Below are positions 47,103-60,100 of a DNA stretch of 64,000 nt, in pieces; position 1 is the first letter of the stretch; each line of letters opens with the position of its first letter. The notes beneath the pieces were generated by a model, which saw only the letters and a program-made list of their open reading frames with translations, did not search any database and was not told the DNA's origin. Source of the DNA: Budorcas taxicolor (Eukaryota; Chordata; Mammalia; Artiodactyla; Bovidae). The stretch spans positions 3,472,001 through 3,536,000 of the forward strand of contig NW_026291481.1 of NCBI RefSeq assembly GCF_023091745.1, given 5' to 3'. The translations under genes and the position numbers were made by a program.

Positions 47103-48734
47103 TTGAGATGCGACGGGAACGCCGGGAACTCTTTCCCGACGAAGCAGGGAAAGGATCCCTCATCTCGAGCTACGAGGCGGAAACGGGGCTCCTCTGGATG
47201 TGGGCGGGACCCTCGTGATTCCTCTCGAGTGGAGACGGCTAGGTCGGGGAACTTCTTGATTTGCACCAAGGGTGTGAAGGACCCTTTCGAAGTTCCAGAG
47301 GTGAGATGTGATCAGCCTCGAGACGCCTCAGCGGAAATGGGCCTCATCTCGCCTGGAGGGGAGAACCTCCTGGATTGTCTTGAGTTGCGGCAGGTATTCT
47401 CGAGTTACGACGGGGACCTCAGGGACCCGCTCTGGTGGCCTCAGGAAAGGCCAGTCCCCATGCGAGTTGCTAGGGGACCTCTCGGGATTCCTCTCCCGTC
47501 CATGCCGGGGCCTCAGTCCTTGTGTGGATTCGGGGCCGGAACCTGAGGATTCCTCTCCAGTGTTGCCATGGATCTTGGGGTGCTTCTGAGTCTCCCCAGG
47601 GGAGTCAGGCCTCGTCTCGAGTGGGGGCATGCACGTGCGCTTTCCTCCCGAGCTGCAGCAGTAGTGTCACGCTTCCTGTCACGTGGATCAAGGGATCTGT
47701 GGCTTTCCCTCGAGGATGTCCCTCGAGGCTTTCCCACGAGGCTTTCCCACAGGGCTGTGCCACGTGCCACCTTGGTGTGAGTCGATCCTCGGCGTGAAAG
47801 ACGAGCCGGTGAAGGGAAAAGAGGTTCCTCTGGAATGGACTGAGACATCTGGGGGACTCTTGGAATGGTGGCACGACCCTGGAGTTCCTCTCGCCGTTCC
47901 TGTTGAGAGGGCCTCCTCTTGAGATGCGACGGGAACGCCGGGAACTCTTTCCCGACGAAGCAGGGAAAGGATCCCTCATCTCGAGCTACGAGGCGGAAAC
48001 GGGGCTCCTCTGGATGTGGGCGGGACCCTCGTGATTCCTCTCGAGTGGAGACGGCTAGGTCGGGGAACTTCTTGATTTGCACCAAGGGTGTGAAGGACCC
48101 TTTCGAAGTTCCAGAGGTGAGGTGTGATCAGCCTCGAGACGCCTCAGCGGAAATGGGCCTCATCTCGCCTGGAGGGGAGAACCTCCTGGATTTTCTCGAG
48201 TTGCGGCAGGTCTTCTCGAGTTACGACGGGGACCTCAGGGACCCGCTCTGGTGGCCTCAGGAAAGGCCAGTCCCCATGCGAGTTGCTAGGGGACCTCTCG
48301 GGATTCCACTCCCGTCCATGCCGGGGCCTCAGTCCTTGTGTGGAGTCGGGGCCGGAACCTGAGGATTCCTCTCCAGTGTTGCCATGGATCTTGGGGTGCT
48401 TCTGAGTCTCCCCAGGGGAGTCAGGCCTCGTCTCGAGTGGGGGCATGCACGTGCGCTTTCCTCCCGAGCTGCAGCAGTAGTGTCACGCTTCCTGTCACGT
48501 GGATCAAGGGATCTGTGGCTTTCCCTCGAGGCTGTCCCTCGAGGCTTTCCCACGAGGCTTTCCCACAGGGCTGTGCCACGTGCCACCTTGGTGTGAGTCG
48601 ATCCTCGGCGTGAAAGACGAGCCGGTGAAGGGAAAAGAGGTTCCTCTGGAATGGACTGAGACATCTGGGGGACTCTTGGAATGGTGGCACGACCCTGGAG
48701 TTCCTCTCGCCGTTCCTGTTGAGAGGGCCTCCTC

Positions 48735-49550
48735 TTGAGATGAGATGGGAACGCCGGGAACTCTTTCCCGACGAAGCAGGGAAAGGATCCCTCATCTCGA
48801 GCTACGAGGCGGAAACGGGGCTCCTCTGGATGTGGGCGGGACCCTCGTGATTCCTCTCGAGTGGAGACGGCTAGGTCGGGGAACTTCTTGTTTTGCACCA
48901 AGGGTGTGAAGGACCCTTTCGAAGTTCCAGAGGTGAGGTGTGATCAGCCTCGAGACGCCTCAGCGGAAATGGGCCTCATCTCGCCTGGAGGGGAGAACCT
49001 CCTGGATTTTCTCCAGTTGCGGCAGGTCTTCTCGAGTTACGACGGGGACCTCAGGGACCCGCTCTGGTGGCCTCAGAAAAGGCCAGTCCCCATGCGAGTT
49101 GCTAGGGGACCTCTCGGGATTCCACTCCCGTCCATGCCGGGGCCTCAGTCCTTGTGTGGAGTCGGGGCCGGAACCTGAGGATTCCTCTCCAGTGTTGCCA
49201 TGGATCTTGGGGTGCTTCTGAGTCTCCCCAGGGGAGTCAGGCCTCGTCTCGAGTGGGGGCATGCACGTGTGCTCTCCTCCCGAGCTGCAGCAGTAGTGTC
49301 ACGCTTCCTGTCACGTGGATCAAGGGATCTGTGGCTTTCCCTCGAGGCTGTCCCTCAAGGCTTTCCCACGAGGCTTTCCCACAGGGCTGTGCCACGTGCC
49401 ACCTTGGTGTGAGTCGATCCTCGGCGTGAAAGACGAGCCGGTGAAGGGAAAAGAGGTTCCTCTGGAATGGACTGAGACATCTGGGGGACTCTTGGAATGG
49501 TGGCACGACCCTGGAGTTCCTCTCACCGTTCCTGTTGAGAGGGCCTCCTC
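48735..49550 (+). repeat. Variant cassette monomer, fourth occurrence
   Basis: It carries the full five-variant set, 2,448 bp after the third occurrence. Its 3' part additionally carries 'gtgctctcc' and 'cctcaaggctt', shared with the end of the monomer at 44655. It is therefore a mosaic of two variant types. Confidence 0.8.
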
Positions 49551-50683
49551 TTGAGATGCGACGGGAAGGCCGGGAACTCTTTCCCGACGAAGCAGGGAAA
49601 GGATCCCTCATCTCGAGCTACGAGGCGGAAACGGGGCTCCTCTGGATGTGGGCGGGACCCTCGTGATTCCTCTCGAGTGGAGACGGCTAGGTCGGGAAAC
49701 TTCTTGATTTGCACCAAGGGTGTGAAGGACCCTTTCGAAGTTCCAGAGGTGAGGTGTGATCAGCCTCGAGACGCCTCAGCGGAAATGGGCCTCATCTCGC
49801 CTGGAGGGGAGAACCTCCTGGATTTTCTCGAGTTGCGGCAGGTCTTCTCGAGTTACGACGGGGACCTCAGGGACCCGCTCTGGTGGCCTCAGGAAAGGCC
49901 AGTCCCCATGCGAGTTGCTAGGGGACCTCTCGGGATTCCTCTCCCGTCCATGCCGGGGCCTCAGTCCTTGTGTGGAGTCGGGGCCGGAACCTGAGGATTC
50001 CTCTCCAGTGTTGCCATGGATCTTGGGGTGCTTCTGAGTCTCCCCAGGGGAGTCAGGCCTCGTCTCGAGTGGGGGCATGCACGTGCGCTTTCCTCCCGAG
50101 CTGCAGCAGTAGTGTCACGCTTCCTGTCACGTGGATCAAGGGATCTGTGGCTTTCCCTCGAGGCTGTCCCTCGAGGCTTTCCCACGAGGCTTTCCCACAG
50201 GGCTGTGCCACGTGCCACATTGGTGTGAGTAGATCCTCGGCGTGAAAGACGAGCCGGTGAAGGGAAAAGAGGTTCCTCTGGAATGGACTGAGACATCTGG
50301 GGGACTCTTGGAATGGTGGCACGACCCTGGAGTTCCTCTCGCCGTTCCTGTTGAGAGGGCCTCCTCTTGAGATGCGACGGGAACCCCGGGAACTCTTTCC
50401 CGACGAAGCAGGGAAAGGATCCCTCATCTCGAGCTACGAGGCGGAAACGGGGCTCCTCTGGATGTGGGCGGGACCCTCGTGATTCCTCTCGAGTGGAGAC
50501 AGCTAGGTCGGGGAACTTCTTGATTTGAACCAAGGGTGTGAAGGACCCTTTCAAAGTTCCAGAGGTGAGGTGTGATCAGCCTCGAGACGCCTCAGCGGAA
50601 ATGGGCCTCATCTCGCCTGGAGGGGAGAACCTCCTGGATTTTCTCGAGTTGCGGCAGGTCTTCTCGAGTTACGGCGGGGACCT

Positions 50684-50695
50684 CAGGGACCGCTC
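50684..50695 (+). other. 1-bp deletion (monomer 50367, 815 bp)
   Basis: The sequence reads 'cagggaccgctctgg' where the consensus has 'cagggacccgctctgg'. It is private to this monomer. Confidence 0.8.
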
Positions 50696-51181
50696 TGGTG
50701 GCCTCAGGAAAGGCCAGTCCCCATGCGAGTTGCTAGGGGACCTCTCGGGATTCCTCTCCCGTCCATGCCGGGGCCTCAGTCCTTGTGTGGAGTCGGGGCC
50801 GGAACCTGAGGATTCCTCTCCAGTGTTGCCATGGATCTTGGGGTGCTTCTGAGTCTCCCCAGGGGAGTCAGGCCTCGTCTCGAGTGGGGGCATGCACGTG
50901 CGCTTTCCTCCCGAGCTGCAGCAGTAGTGTCACTCTTCCTGTCACGTGGATCAAGGGATCTGTGGCTTTCCCTCGAGGCTGTCCCTCGAGGCTTTCCCAC
51001 GAGGCTTTCTCACAGGGCTGTGCCACGTGCCACCTTGGTGTGAGTCGATCCTCGGCGTGAAAGACGAGCCGGTGAAGGGAAAAGAGGTTCCTCTGGAATG
51101 GACTGAGACATCTGGGGGACTCTTGGAATGGTGGCACGACCCTGGAGTTCCTCTCGCCGTTCCTGTTGAGAGGGCCTCCTC

Positions 51182-54100
51182 TTGAGATGCGACGGGAACG
51201 CCGGGAACTCTTTCCCGACGAAGCAGGGAAAGGATCCCTCATCTCGAGCTACGAGGCGGAAACGGGGCTCCTCTGGATGTGGGCGGGACCCTCGTGATTC
51301 CTCTCGAGTGGAGACGGCTAGGTCGGGGAACTTCTTGTTTTGCACCAAGGGTGTGAAGGACCCTTTCGAAGTTCCAGAGGTGAGGTGTGATCAGCCTCGA
51401 GACGCCTCAGCGGAAATGGGCCTCATCTCGCCTGGAGGGGAGAACCTCCTGGATTTTCTCGAGTTGCGGCAGGTCTTCTCGAGTTACGGCGGGGACCTCA
51501 GGGACCCGCTCTGGTGGCCTCAGGAAAGGCCAGTCCCCATGCGAGTTGCTAGGGGACCACTCGGGATTCCTCTCCCGTCCATGCCGGGGCCTCAGTCCTT
51601 GTGTGGAGTCGGGGCCGGAACCTGAGGATTCCTCTCCAGTGTTGCCATGGATCTTGGGGTGCTTCTGAGTCTCCCCAGGGGAGTCAGGCCTCGTCTCGAG
51701 TGGGGGCATGCACGTGCGCTTTCCTCCTGAGCTGCAGCAGTAGTGTCACGCTTCCTGTCACGTGGATCAAGGGATCTGTGGCTTTCCCTCGAGGCTGTCC
51801 CTCGAGGCTTTCCCACGAGGCTTTCCCACAGGGCTGTGCCACGTGCCACCTTGGTGTGAGTCGATCCTCGGCGTGAAAGACGAGCCGGTGAAGGGAAAAG
51901 AGGTTCCTCTGGAATGGACTGAGACATCTGGGGGACTCTTGGAATGGTGGCACGACCCTGGAGTTCCTCTCGCCGTTCCTGTTGAGAGGGCCTCCTCTTG
52001 AGATGCGACGGGAACGCCGGGAACTCTTTCCCGACGAAGCAGGGAAAGGATCCCTCATCTCGAGCTACGAGGCGGAAACGGGGCTCCTCTGGATGTGGGC
52101 GGGACCCTCATGATTCCTCTCGAGTGGAGACGGGTATGTCGGGGAACTTCTTGATTTGCACCAAGGGTGTGAAGGACCCTTTCGAAGTTCCAGAGGTGAG
52201 GTGTGATCAGCCTCGAGACGCCTCAGCGGAAATGGGCCTCATCTCGCCTGGAGGGGAGAACCTCCTGGATTTTCTCCAGTTGCAGCAGGTCTTCTCGAGT
52301 TACGACGGGGACCTCAGGGACCAGCTCTGGTGGCCTCAGAAAAGGCCAGTCCCCATGCGAGTTGCTAGGGGACCTCTCGGGAGTCCACTCCCGTCCATGC
52401 CGGGGCCTCAGTCCTTGTGTGGAGTCGGGGCCGGAACCTGAGGATTCCTCTCCAGTGTTGCCATGGATCTTGGGGTGCTTCTGAGTCTCCCCAGGGGAGT
52501 CAGGCCTCGTCTCGAGTGGGGGCATGCACGTGCGCTTTCCTCCCGATCTGCAGCAGTAGTGTCACGCTTCCTGTCACGTGGATCAAGGGATCTGTGGCTT
52601 TCCCTCGAGGCTGTCCCTCGAGGCTTTCCCACGAGGCTTTCCCACAGGGCTGTGCCACGTGCCACCTTGGTGTGAGTCGATCCTCGGCGTGAAAGACGAG
52701 CCGGTGAAGGGAAAAGAGGTTCCTCTGGAATGGACTGAGACATCTGGGGGACTCTTGGAATGGTGGCACGACCCTGGAGTTCCTCTCGCCGTTCCTGTTG
52801 AGAGGGCCTCCTCTTGAGATGCGACGGGAACGCCGGGAACTCTTTCCCGACGAAGCAGGGAAAGGATCCCTCATCTCGAGCTACGAGGCGGAAACGGGGC
52901 TCCTCTGGATGTGGGCGGGACCCTCGTGATTCCTCTCGAGTGGAGACGGGTATGTCGGGGAACTTCTTGATTTGCACCAAGGGTGTGAAGGACCCTTTCG
53001 AAGTTCCAGAGGTGAGGTGTGATCAGCCTCGAGACGCCTCAGCGGAAATGGGCCTCATCTCGCCTGGAGGGGAGAACCTCCTGGATTTTCTCGAGTTGCG
53101 GCAGGTCTTCTCGAGTTACGACGGGGACCTCAGGGACCCGCTCTGGTGGCCTCAGGAAAGGCCAGTCCCCATGCGAGTTGCTAGGGGACCTCTCGGGATT
53201 CCTCTCCCGTCCATGCCGGGGCCTCAGTCCTTGTGTGGAGTCGGGGCCGGAACCTGAGGATTCCTCTCCAGTGTTGCCATGGATCTTGGGGTGCTTCTGA
53301 GTCTCCCCAGGGGAGTCAGGCCTCGTCTCGAGTGGGGGCATGCACGTGCGCTTTCCTCCCGAGCTGCAGCAGTAGTGTCACGCTTCCTGTCACGTGGATC
53401 AAGGGATCTGTGGCTTTCCCTCGAGGCTGTCCCTCGAGGCTTTCCCACGAGGCTTTCCCACAGGGCTGTGCCACGTGCCACCTTGGTGTGAGTCGATCCT
53501 CGGCGTGAAAGACGAGCCGGTGAAGGGAAAAGAGGTTCCTCTGGAATGGACTGAGACATCTGGGGGACTCTTGGAATGGTGGCACGACCCTGGAGTTCCT
53601 CTCGCCGTTCCTGTTGAGAGGGCCTCCTCTTGAGATGCGACGGGAACGCCGGGAACTCTTTCCCGACGAAGCAGGGAAAGGATCCCTCATCTCGAGCTAC
53701 GAGGCGGAAACGGGGCTCCTCTGGATGTGGGCGGGACCCTCGTGATTCCTCTCGAGTGGAGACGGCTAGGTCGGGGAACTTCTTGATTTGCACCAAGGGT
53801 GTGAAGGACCCTTTCGAAGTTCCAGAGGTGAGGTGTGATCAGCCTCGAGACGCCTCAGCGGAAATGGGCCTCATCTCGCCTGGAGGGGAGAACCTCCTGG
53901 GTTTTCTCGAGTTGCGGCAGGTCTTCTCCAGTTACGGCGGGGACCTCAGGGACCCGCTCTGGTGTCCTCAGGAAAGGCCAGTCCCCATGCGAGTTGCTAG
54001 GGGACCTCTCGGGATTCCTCTCCCGTCCATGCCGGGGCCTCAGTCCTTGTGTGGAGTCGGGGCCGGAACCTGAGGATTCCTCTCCAGTGTTGCCATGGAT

Positions 54101-57100
54101 CTTGGGGTGCTTCTGAGTCTCCCCAGGGGAGTCAGGCCTCGTCTCGAGTGGGGGCATGCACGTGCGCTTTCCTCCCGATCTGCAGCAGTAGTGTCACGCT
54201 TCCTGTCACGTGGATCAAGGGATCTGTGGCTTTCCCTCGAGGCTGTCCCTCGAGGCTTTCCCACGAGGCTTTCCCACAGGGCTGTGCCACGTGCCACCTT
54301 GGTGTGAGTCGATCCTCGGCGTGAAAGACGAGCCGGTGAAGGGAAAAGAGGTTCCTCTGGAATGGACTGAGACATCTGGGGGACTCTTGGAATGGTGGCA
54401 CGACCCTGGAGTTCCTCTCGCCGTTCCTGTTGAGAGGGCCTCCTCTTGAGATGCGACGGGAACGCCGGGAACTCTTTCCCGACGAAGCAGGGAAAGGATC
54501 CCTCATCTCGAGCTACGAGGCGGAAACGGGGCTCCTCTGGATGTGGGCGGGACCCTCGTGATTCCTCTCGAGTGGAGACGGGTATGTCGGGGAACTTCTT
54601 GATTTGCACCAAGGGTGTGAAGGACCCTTTCGAAGTTCCAGAGGTGAGGTGTGATCAGCCTCGAGACGCCTCAGCGGAAATGGGCCTCATCTCGCCTGGA
54701 GGGGAGAACCTCCTGGATTTTCTCCAGTTGCGGCAGGTCTTCTCGAGTTACGACGGGGACCTCAGGGACCAGCTCTGGTGGCCTCAGAAAAGGCCAGTCC
54801 CCATGCGAGTTGCTAGGGGACCTCTCGGGATTCCACTCCCGTCCATGCCGGGGCCTCAGTCCTTGTGTGGAGTCGGGGCCGGAACCTGAGGATTCCTCTC
54901 CAGTGTTGCCATGGATCTTGGGGTGCTTCTGAGTCTCCCCAGGGGAGTCAGGCCTCGTCTCGAGTGGGGGCATGCACGTGCGCTTTCCTCCCGAGCTGCA
55001 GCAGTAGTGTCACGCTTCCTGTCACGTGGATCAAGGGATCTGTGGCTTTCCCTCGAGGCTGTCCCTCGAGGCTTTCCCACGAGGCTTTCCCACAGGGCTG
55101 TGCCACGTGCCACCTTGGTGTGAGTCGATCCTCGGCGTGAAAGACGAGCCGGTGAAGGGAAAAGAGGTTCCTCTGGAATGGACTGAGACATCTGGGGGAC
55201 TCTTGGAATGGTGGCACGACCCTGGAGTTCCTCTCGCCGTTCCTGTTGAGAGGGCCTCCTCTTGAGATGCGACGGGAACGCCGGGAACTCTTTCCCGACG
55301 AAGCAGGGAAAGGATCCCTCATCTCGAGCTACGAGGCGGAAACGGGGCTCCTCTGGATGTGGGCGGGACCCTCATGATTCCTCTCGAGTGGAGACGGGTA
55401 TGTCGGGGAACTTCTTGATTTGCACCAAGGGTGTGAAGGACCTTTTCGAAGTTCCAGAGGTGAGGTGTGATCAGCCTCGAGACACCTCAGCGGAAATGGG
55501 CCTCATCTCGCCTGGAGGGAAGAACCTCCTGGATTTTCTCGAGTTGCGGCAGGTCTTCTCGAGTTACGACGGGGACCTCAGGGACCCGCTCTGGTGGCCT
55601 CAGGAAAGGCCAGTCCCCATGCGAGTTGCTAGGGGACCCTTCGGGATTCCACTCCCGTCAATGCCGGGGCCACAGGACTTGTGTGGAGTCGGGGCCGGAA
55701 CCTGAGGATTCCTGTCCATTGTTGCCATGGATCTTGGGGTGCTTCTGAGTCTCCCCTGGGGAGTCAGGCCTCGTCTCGAGTGGGGGCATGCACGTGCGCT
55801 TTCCTCCCGAGCTGCAGCAGTAGTGTCACGCTTCCTGTCACGTGGATCAAGGGATCTGTGGCTTTCCCTCGAGGCTGTCCCTCGAGGCTTTCCCACGAGG
55901 CTTTCCCACAGGGCTGTGCCACGTGCCACCTTGGTGTGAGTCGATCCTCGGCGTGAAAGACGAGCCGGTGAAGGGAAAAGAGGTTCCTCTGGAATGGACT
56001 GAGACATCTGGGGGACTCTTGGAATGGTGGCACGACCCTGGAGTTCCTCTCGCCGTTCCTGTTGAGAGGGCCTCCTCTTGAGATGCGACGGGAAGGCCGG
56101 GAACTCTTTCCCGACGAAGCAGGGAAAGGATCCCTCATCTCGAGCTACGAGGCGGAAACGGGGCTCCTCTGGATGTGGGCGGGACCCTCGTGATTCCTCT
56201 CGAGTGGAGACGGCTAGGTCGGGGAACTTCTTGATTTGCACCAAGGGTGTGAAGGACCCTTTCGAAGTTCCAGAGGTGAGGTGTGATCAGCCTCGAGACG
56301 CCTCAGCGGAAATGGGCCTCATCTCAACTGGAGGGGAGAACCTCCTGGATTTTCTCGAGTTGCGGCAGGTCTTCTCGAGTTACGGCGGGGACCTCAGGAA
56401 CCCGCTCTGGTGGCCTCAGGAAAGGCCAGTCCCCATGCGAGTTGCTAGGGGACCTCTCGGGATTCCTCTCCCGTCCATGCCGGGGCCTCAGTCCTTGTGT
56501 GGAGTCGGGGCCGGAACCTGAGGATTCCTCTCCAGTGTTGCCATGGATCTTGGGGTGCTTCTGAGTCTCCCCAGGGGAGTCAGGCCTCGTCTCGAGTGGG
56601 GGCATGCACGTGCGCTTTCCTCCCGAGCTGCAGCAGTAGTGTCACGCTTCCTGTCACGTGGATCAAGGGATCTGTGGCTTTCCCTCCAGGCTGTCCCTCG
56701 AGGCTTTCCCACGAGGCTTTCCCACAGGGCTGTGCCACGTGCCACCTTGGTGTGAGTCGATCCTCGGCGTGAAAGACCAGCCGGTGAAGGGAAAAGAGCT
56801 TCCTCTGGAATGGACTGAGACATCTGGGGGACTCTTGGAATGGTGGCACGACCCTGGAGTTCCTCTCGCCGTTCCTGTTGAGAGGGCCTCCTCTTGAGAT
56901 GCGACGGGAACCCCGGGAACTCTTTCCCGACGAAGCAGGGAAAGGATCCCTCATCTCGAGCTACGAGGCGGAAACGGGGCTCCTCTGGATGTGGGCGGGA
57001 CCCTCGTGATTCCTCTCGAGTGGAGACGGCTAGGTCGGGGAACTTCTTGATTTGCACCAAGGGTGTGAAGGACCCTTTCGAAGTTCCAGAGGTGAGGTGT

Positions 57101-60100
57101 GATCAGCCTCGAGACGCCTCAGCGGAAATGGGCCTCATCTCGCCTGGAGGGGAGAACCTCCTGGATTTTCTCGAGTTGCGGCAGGTCTTCTCGAGTTACG
57201 GCGGGGACCTCAGGGACCCGCTCTGGTGGCCTCAGGAAAGGCCAGTCCCCATGCGAGTTGCTAGGGGACCACTCGGGATTCCTCTCCCGTCCATGCCGGG
57301 GCCTCAGTCCTTGTGTGGAGTCGGGGCCGGAACCTGAGGATTCCTCTCCAGTGTTGCCATGGATCTTGGGGTGCTTCTGAGTCTCCCCAGGGGAGTCAGG
57401 CCTCGTCTCGAGTGGGGGCATGCACGTGCGCTTTCCTCCTGAGCTGCAGCAGTAGTGTCACGCTTCCTGTCACGTGGATCAAGGGATCTGTGGCTTTCCC
57501 TCGAGGCTGTCCCTCGAGGCTTTCCCACGAGGCTTTCCCACAGGGCTGTGCCACGTGCCACCTTGGTGTGAGTCGATCCTCGGCGTGAAAGACGAGCCGG
57601 TGAAGGGAAAAGAGGTTCCTCTGGAATGGACTGAGACATCTGGGGGACTCTTGGAATGGTGGCACGACCCTGGAGTTCCTCTCGCCGTTCCTGTTGAGAG
57701 GGCCTCCTCTTGAGATGCGACGGGAACGCCGGGAACTCTTTCCCGACGAAGCAGGGAAAGGATCCCTCATCTCGAGCTACGAGGCGGAAACGGGGCTCCT
57801 CTGGATGTGGGCGGGACCCTCATGATTCCTCTCGAGTGGAGACGGGTATGTCGGGGAACTTCTTGATTTGCACCAAGGGTGTGAAGGACCCTTTCGAAGT
57901 TCCAGAGGTGAGGTGTGATCAGCCTCGAGACGCCTCAGCGGAAATGGGCCTCATCTCGCCTGGAGGGGAGAACCTCCTGGATTTTCTCCAGTTGCGGCAG
58001 GTCTTCTCGAGTTACGACGGGGACCTCAGGGACCAGCTCTGGTGGCCTCAGAAAAGGCCAGTCCCCATGCGAGTTGCTAGGGGACCTCTCGGGATTCCAC
58101 TCCCGTCCATGCCGGGGCCTCAGTCCTTGTGTGGAGTCAGGGCCGGAACCTGAGGATTCCTCTACAGTGTTGCCATGGATCTTGGGGTGCTTCTGAGTCT
58201 CCCCAGGGGAGTCAGGCCTCGTCTCGAGTGGGGGCATGCACGTGCGCTTTCCTCCCGATCTGCAGCAGTAGTGTCACGCTTCCTGTCACGTGGATCAAGG
58301 GATCTGTGGCTTTCCCTCGAGGCTGTCCCTCCAGGCTTTCCCACGAGGCTTTCCCACAGGGCTGTGCCACGTGCCACCTTGGTGTGAGTCGATCCTCGGC
58401 ATGAAAGACGAGCCGGTGAAGGGAAAAGAGGTTCCTCTGGAATGGACTGAGACATCTGGGGGACTCTTGGAATGGTGGCACGACCCTGGAGTTCCTCTCG
58501 CCGTTCCTGTTGAGAGGGCCTCCTCTTGAGATGCGACGGGAACGCCGGGAACTCTTTCCCGACGAAGCAGGGAAAGGATCCCTCATCTCGAGCTACGAGG
58601 CGGAAACGGGGCTCCTCTGGATGTGGGCGGGACCCTCGTGATTCCTCTCGAGTGGAGACGGGTAGGTCGGGGAACTTCTTGATTTGCACCAAGGGTGTGA
58701 AGGACCCTTTCGAAGTTCCAGAGGTGAGGTGTGATCAGCCTCGAGACGCCTCAGCGGAAATGGGCCTCATCTCGCCTGGAGGGGAGAACCTCCTGGATTT
58801 TCTCGAGTTGCGGCAGGTCTTCTCGAGTTACGACGGGGACCTCAGGGACCCGCTCTGGTGGCCTCAGGAAAGGCCAGTCCCCATGCGAGTTGCTAGGGGA
58901 CCTCTCGGGATTCCACTCCCGTCCATGCCGGGGCCTCAGTCCTTGTGTGGAGTCGGGGCCGGAACCTGAGGATTCCTCTCCAGTGTTGCCATGGATCTTG
59001 GGGTGCTTCTGAGTCTCCCCAGGGGAGTCAGGCCTCGTCTCGAGTGGGGGCATGCACGTGCGCTTTCCTCCCGATCTGCAGCAGTAGTGTCACGCTTCCT
59101 GTCACGTGGATCAAGGGATCTGTGGCTTTCCCTCGAGGCTGTCCCTCGAGGCTTTCCCACGAGGCTTTCCCACAGGGCTGTGCCACGTGCCACCTTGGTG
59201 TGAGTCGATCCTCGGCGTGAAAGACGAGCCGGTGAAGGGAAAAGAGGTTCCTCTGGAATGGACTGAGACATCTGGGGGACTCTTGGAATGGTGGCACGAC
59301 CCTGGAGTTCCTCTCGCCGTTCCTGTTGAGAGGGCCTCCTCTTGAGATGCGACGGGAACGCCGGGAACTCTTTCCCGACGAAGCAGGGAAAGGATCCCTC
59401 ATCTCGAGCTACGAGGCGGAAACGGGGCTCCTCTGGATGTGGGCGGGACCCTCGTGATTCCTCTCGAGTGGAGACGGGTATGTCGGGGAACTTCTTGATT
59501 TGCACCAAGGGTGTGAAGGACCCTTTCGAAGTTCCAGAGGTGAGGTGTGATCAGCCTCGAGACGCCTCAGCGGAAATGGGCCTCATCTCGCCTGGAGGGG
59601 AGAACCTCCTGGATTTTCTCGAGTTGCGGCAGGTCTTCTCGAGTTACGACGGGGACCTCAGGGACCCGCTCTGGTGGCCTCAGGAAAGGCCAGTCCCCAT
59701 GCGAGTTGCTAGGGGACCTCTCGGGATTCCTCTCCCGTCCATGCCGGGGCCTCAGTCCTTGTGTGGAGTCGGGGCCGGAACCTGAGGATTCCTCTCCAGT
59801 GTTGCCATGGATCTTGGGGTGCTTCTGAGTCTCCCCAGGGGAGTCAGGCCTCGTCTCGAGTGGGGGCATGCACGTGCGCTTTCCTCCCGAGCTGCAGCAG
59901 TAGTGTCACGCTTCCTGTCACGTGGATCAAGGGATCTGTGGCTTTCCCTCGAGGCTGTCCCTCGAGGCTTTCCCACGAGGCTTTCCCACAGGGCTGTGCC
60001 ACGAGCCACCTTGGTGTGAGTCGATCCTCGGCGTGAAAGACGAGCCGGTGAAGGGAAAAGAGGTTCCTCTGGAATGGACTGAGACATCTGGGGGACTCTT

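Larger units (their letters stand above)
40967..51181 (+). repeat. Mixed domain with recurrent cassette monomers
   Basis: Background monomers have T at +317 and mostly 'ggctagg' at +137. Cassette monomers sit at 43023, 46287 and 48735, spaced four and then three monomers apart. Another variant pair, 'gtgctctcc' with 'cctcaaggctt', occurs near 45188/45273 and again 4,080 bp (five monomers) later near 49268/49353. It is followed both times by a monomer starting 'gggaaggccgg' (45471 and 49551). Overlapping offsets of three, four and five monomers show a patchwork of exchanges and not one regular HOR. Confidence 0.75.
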
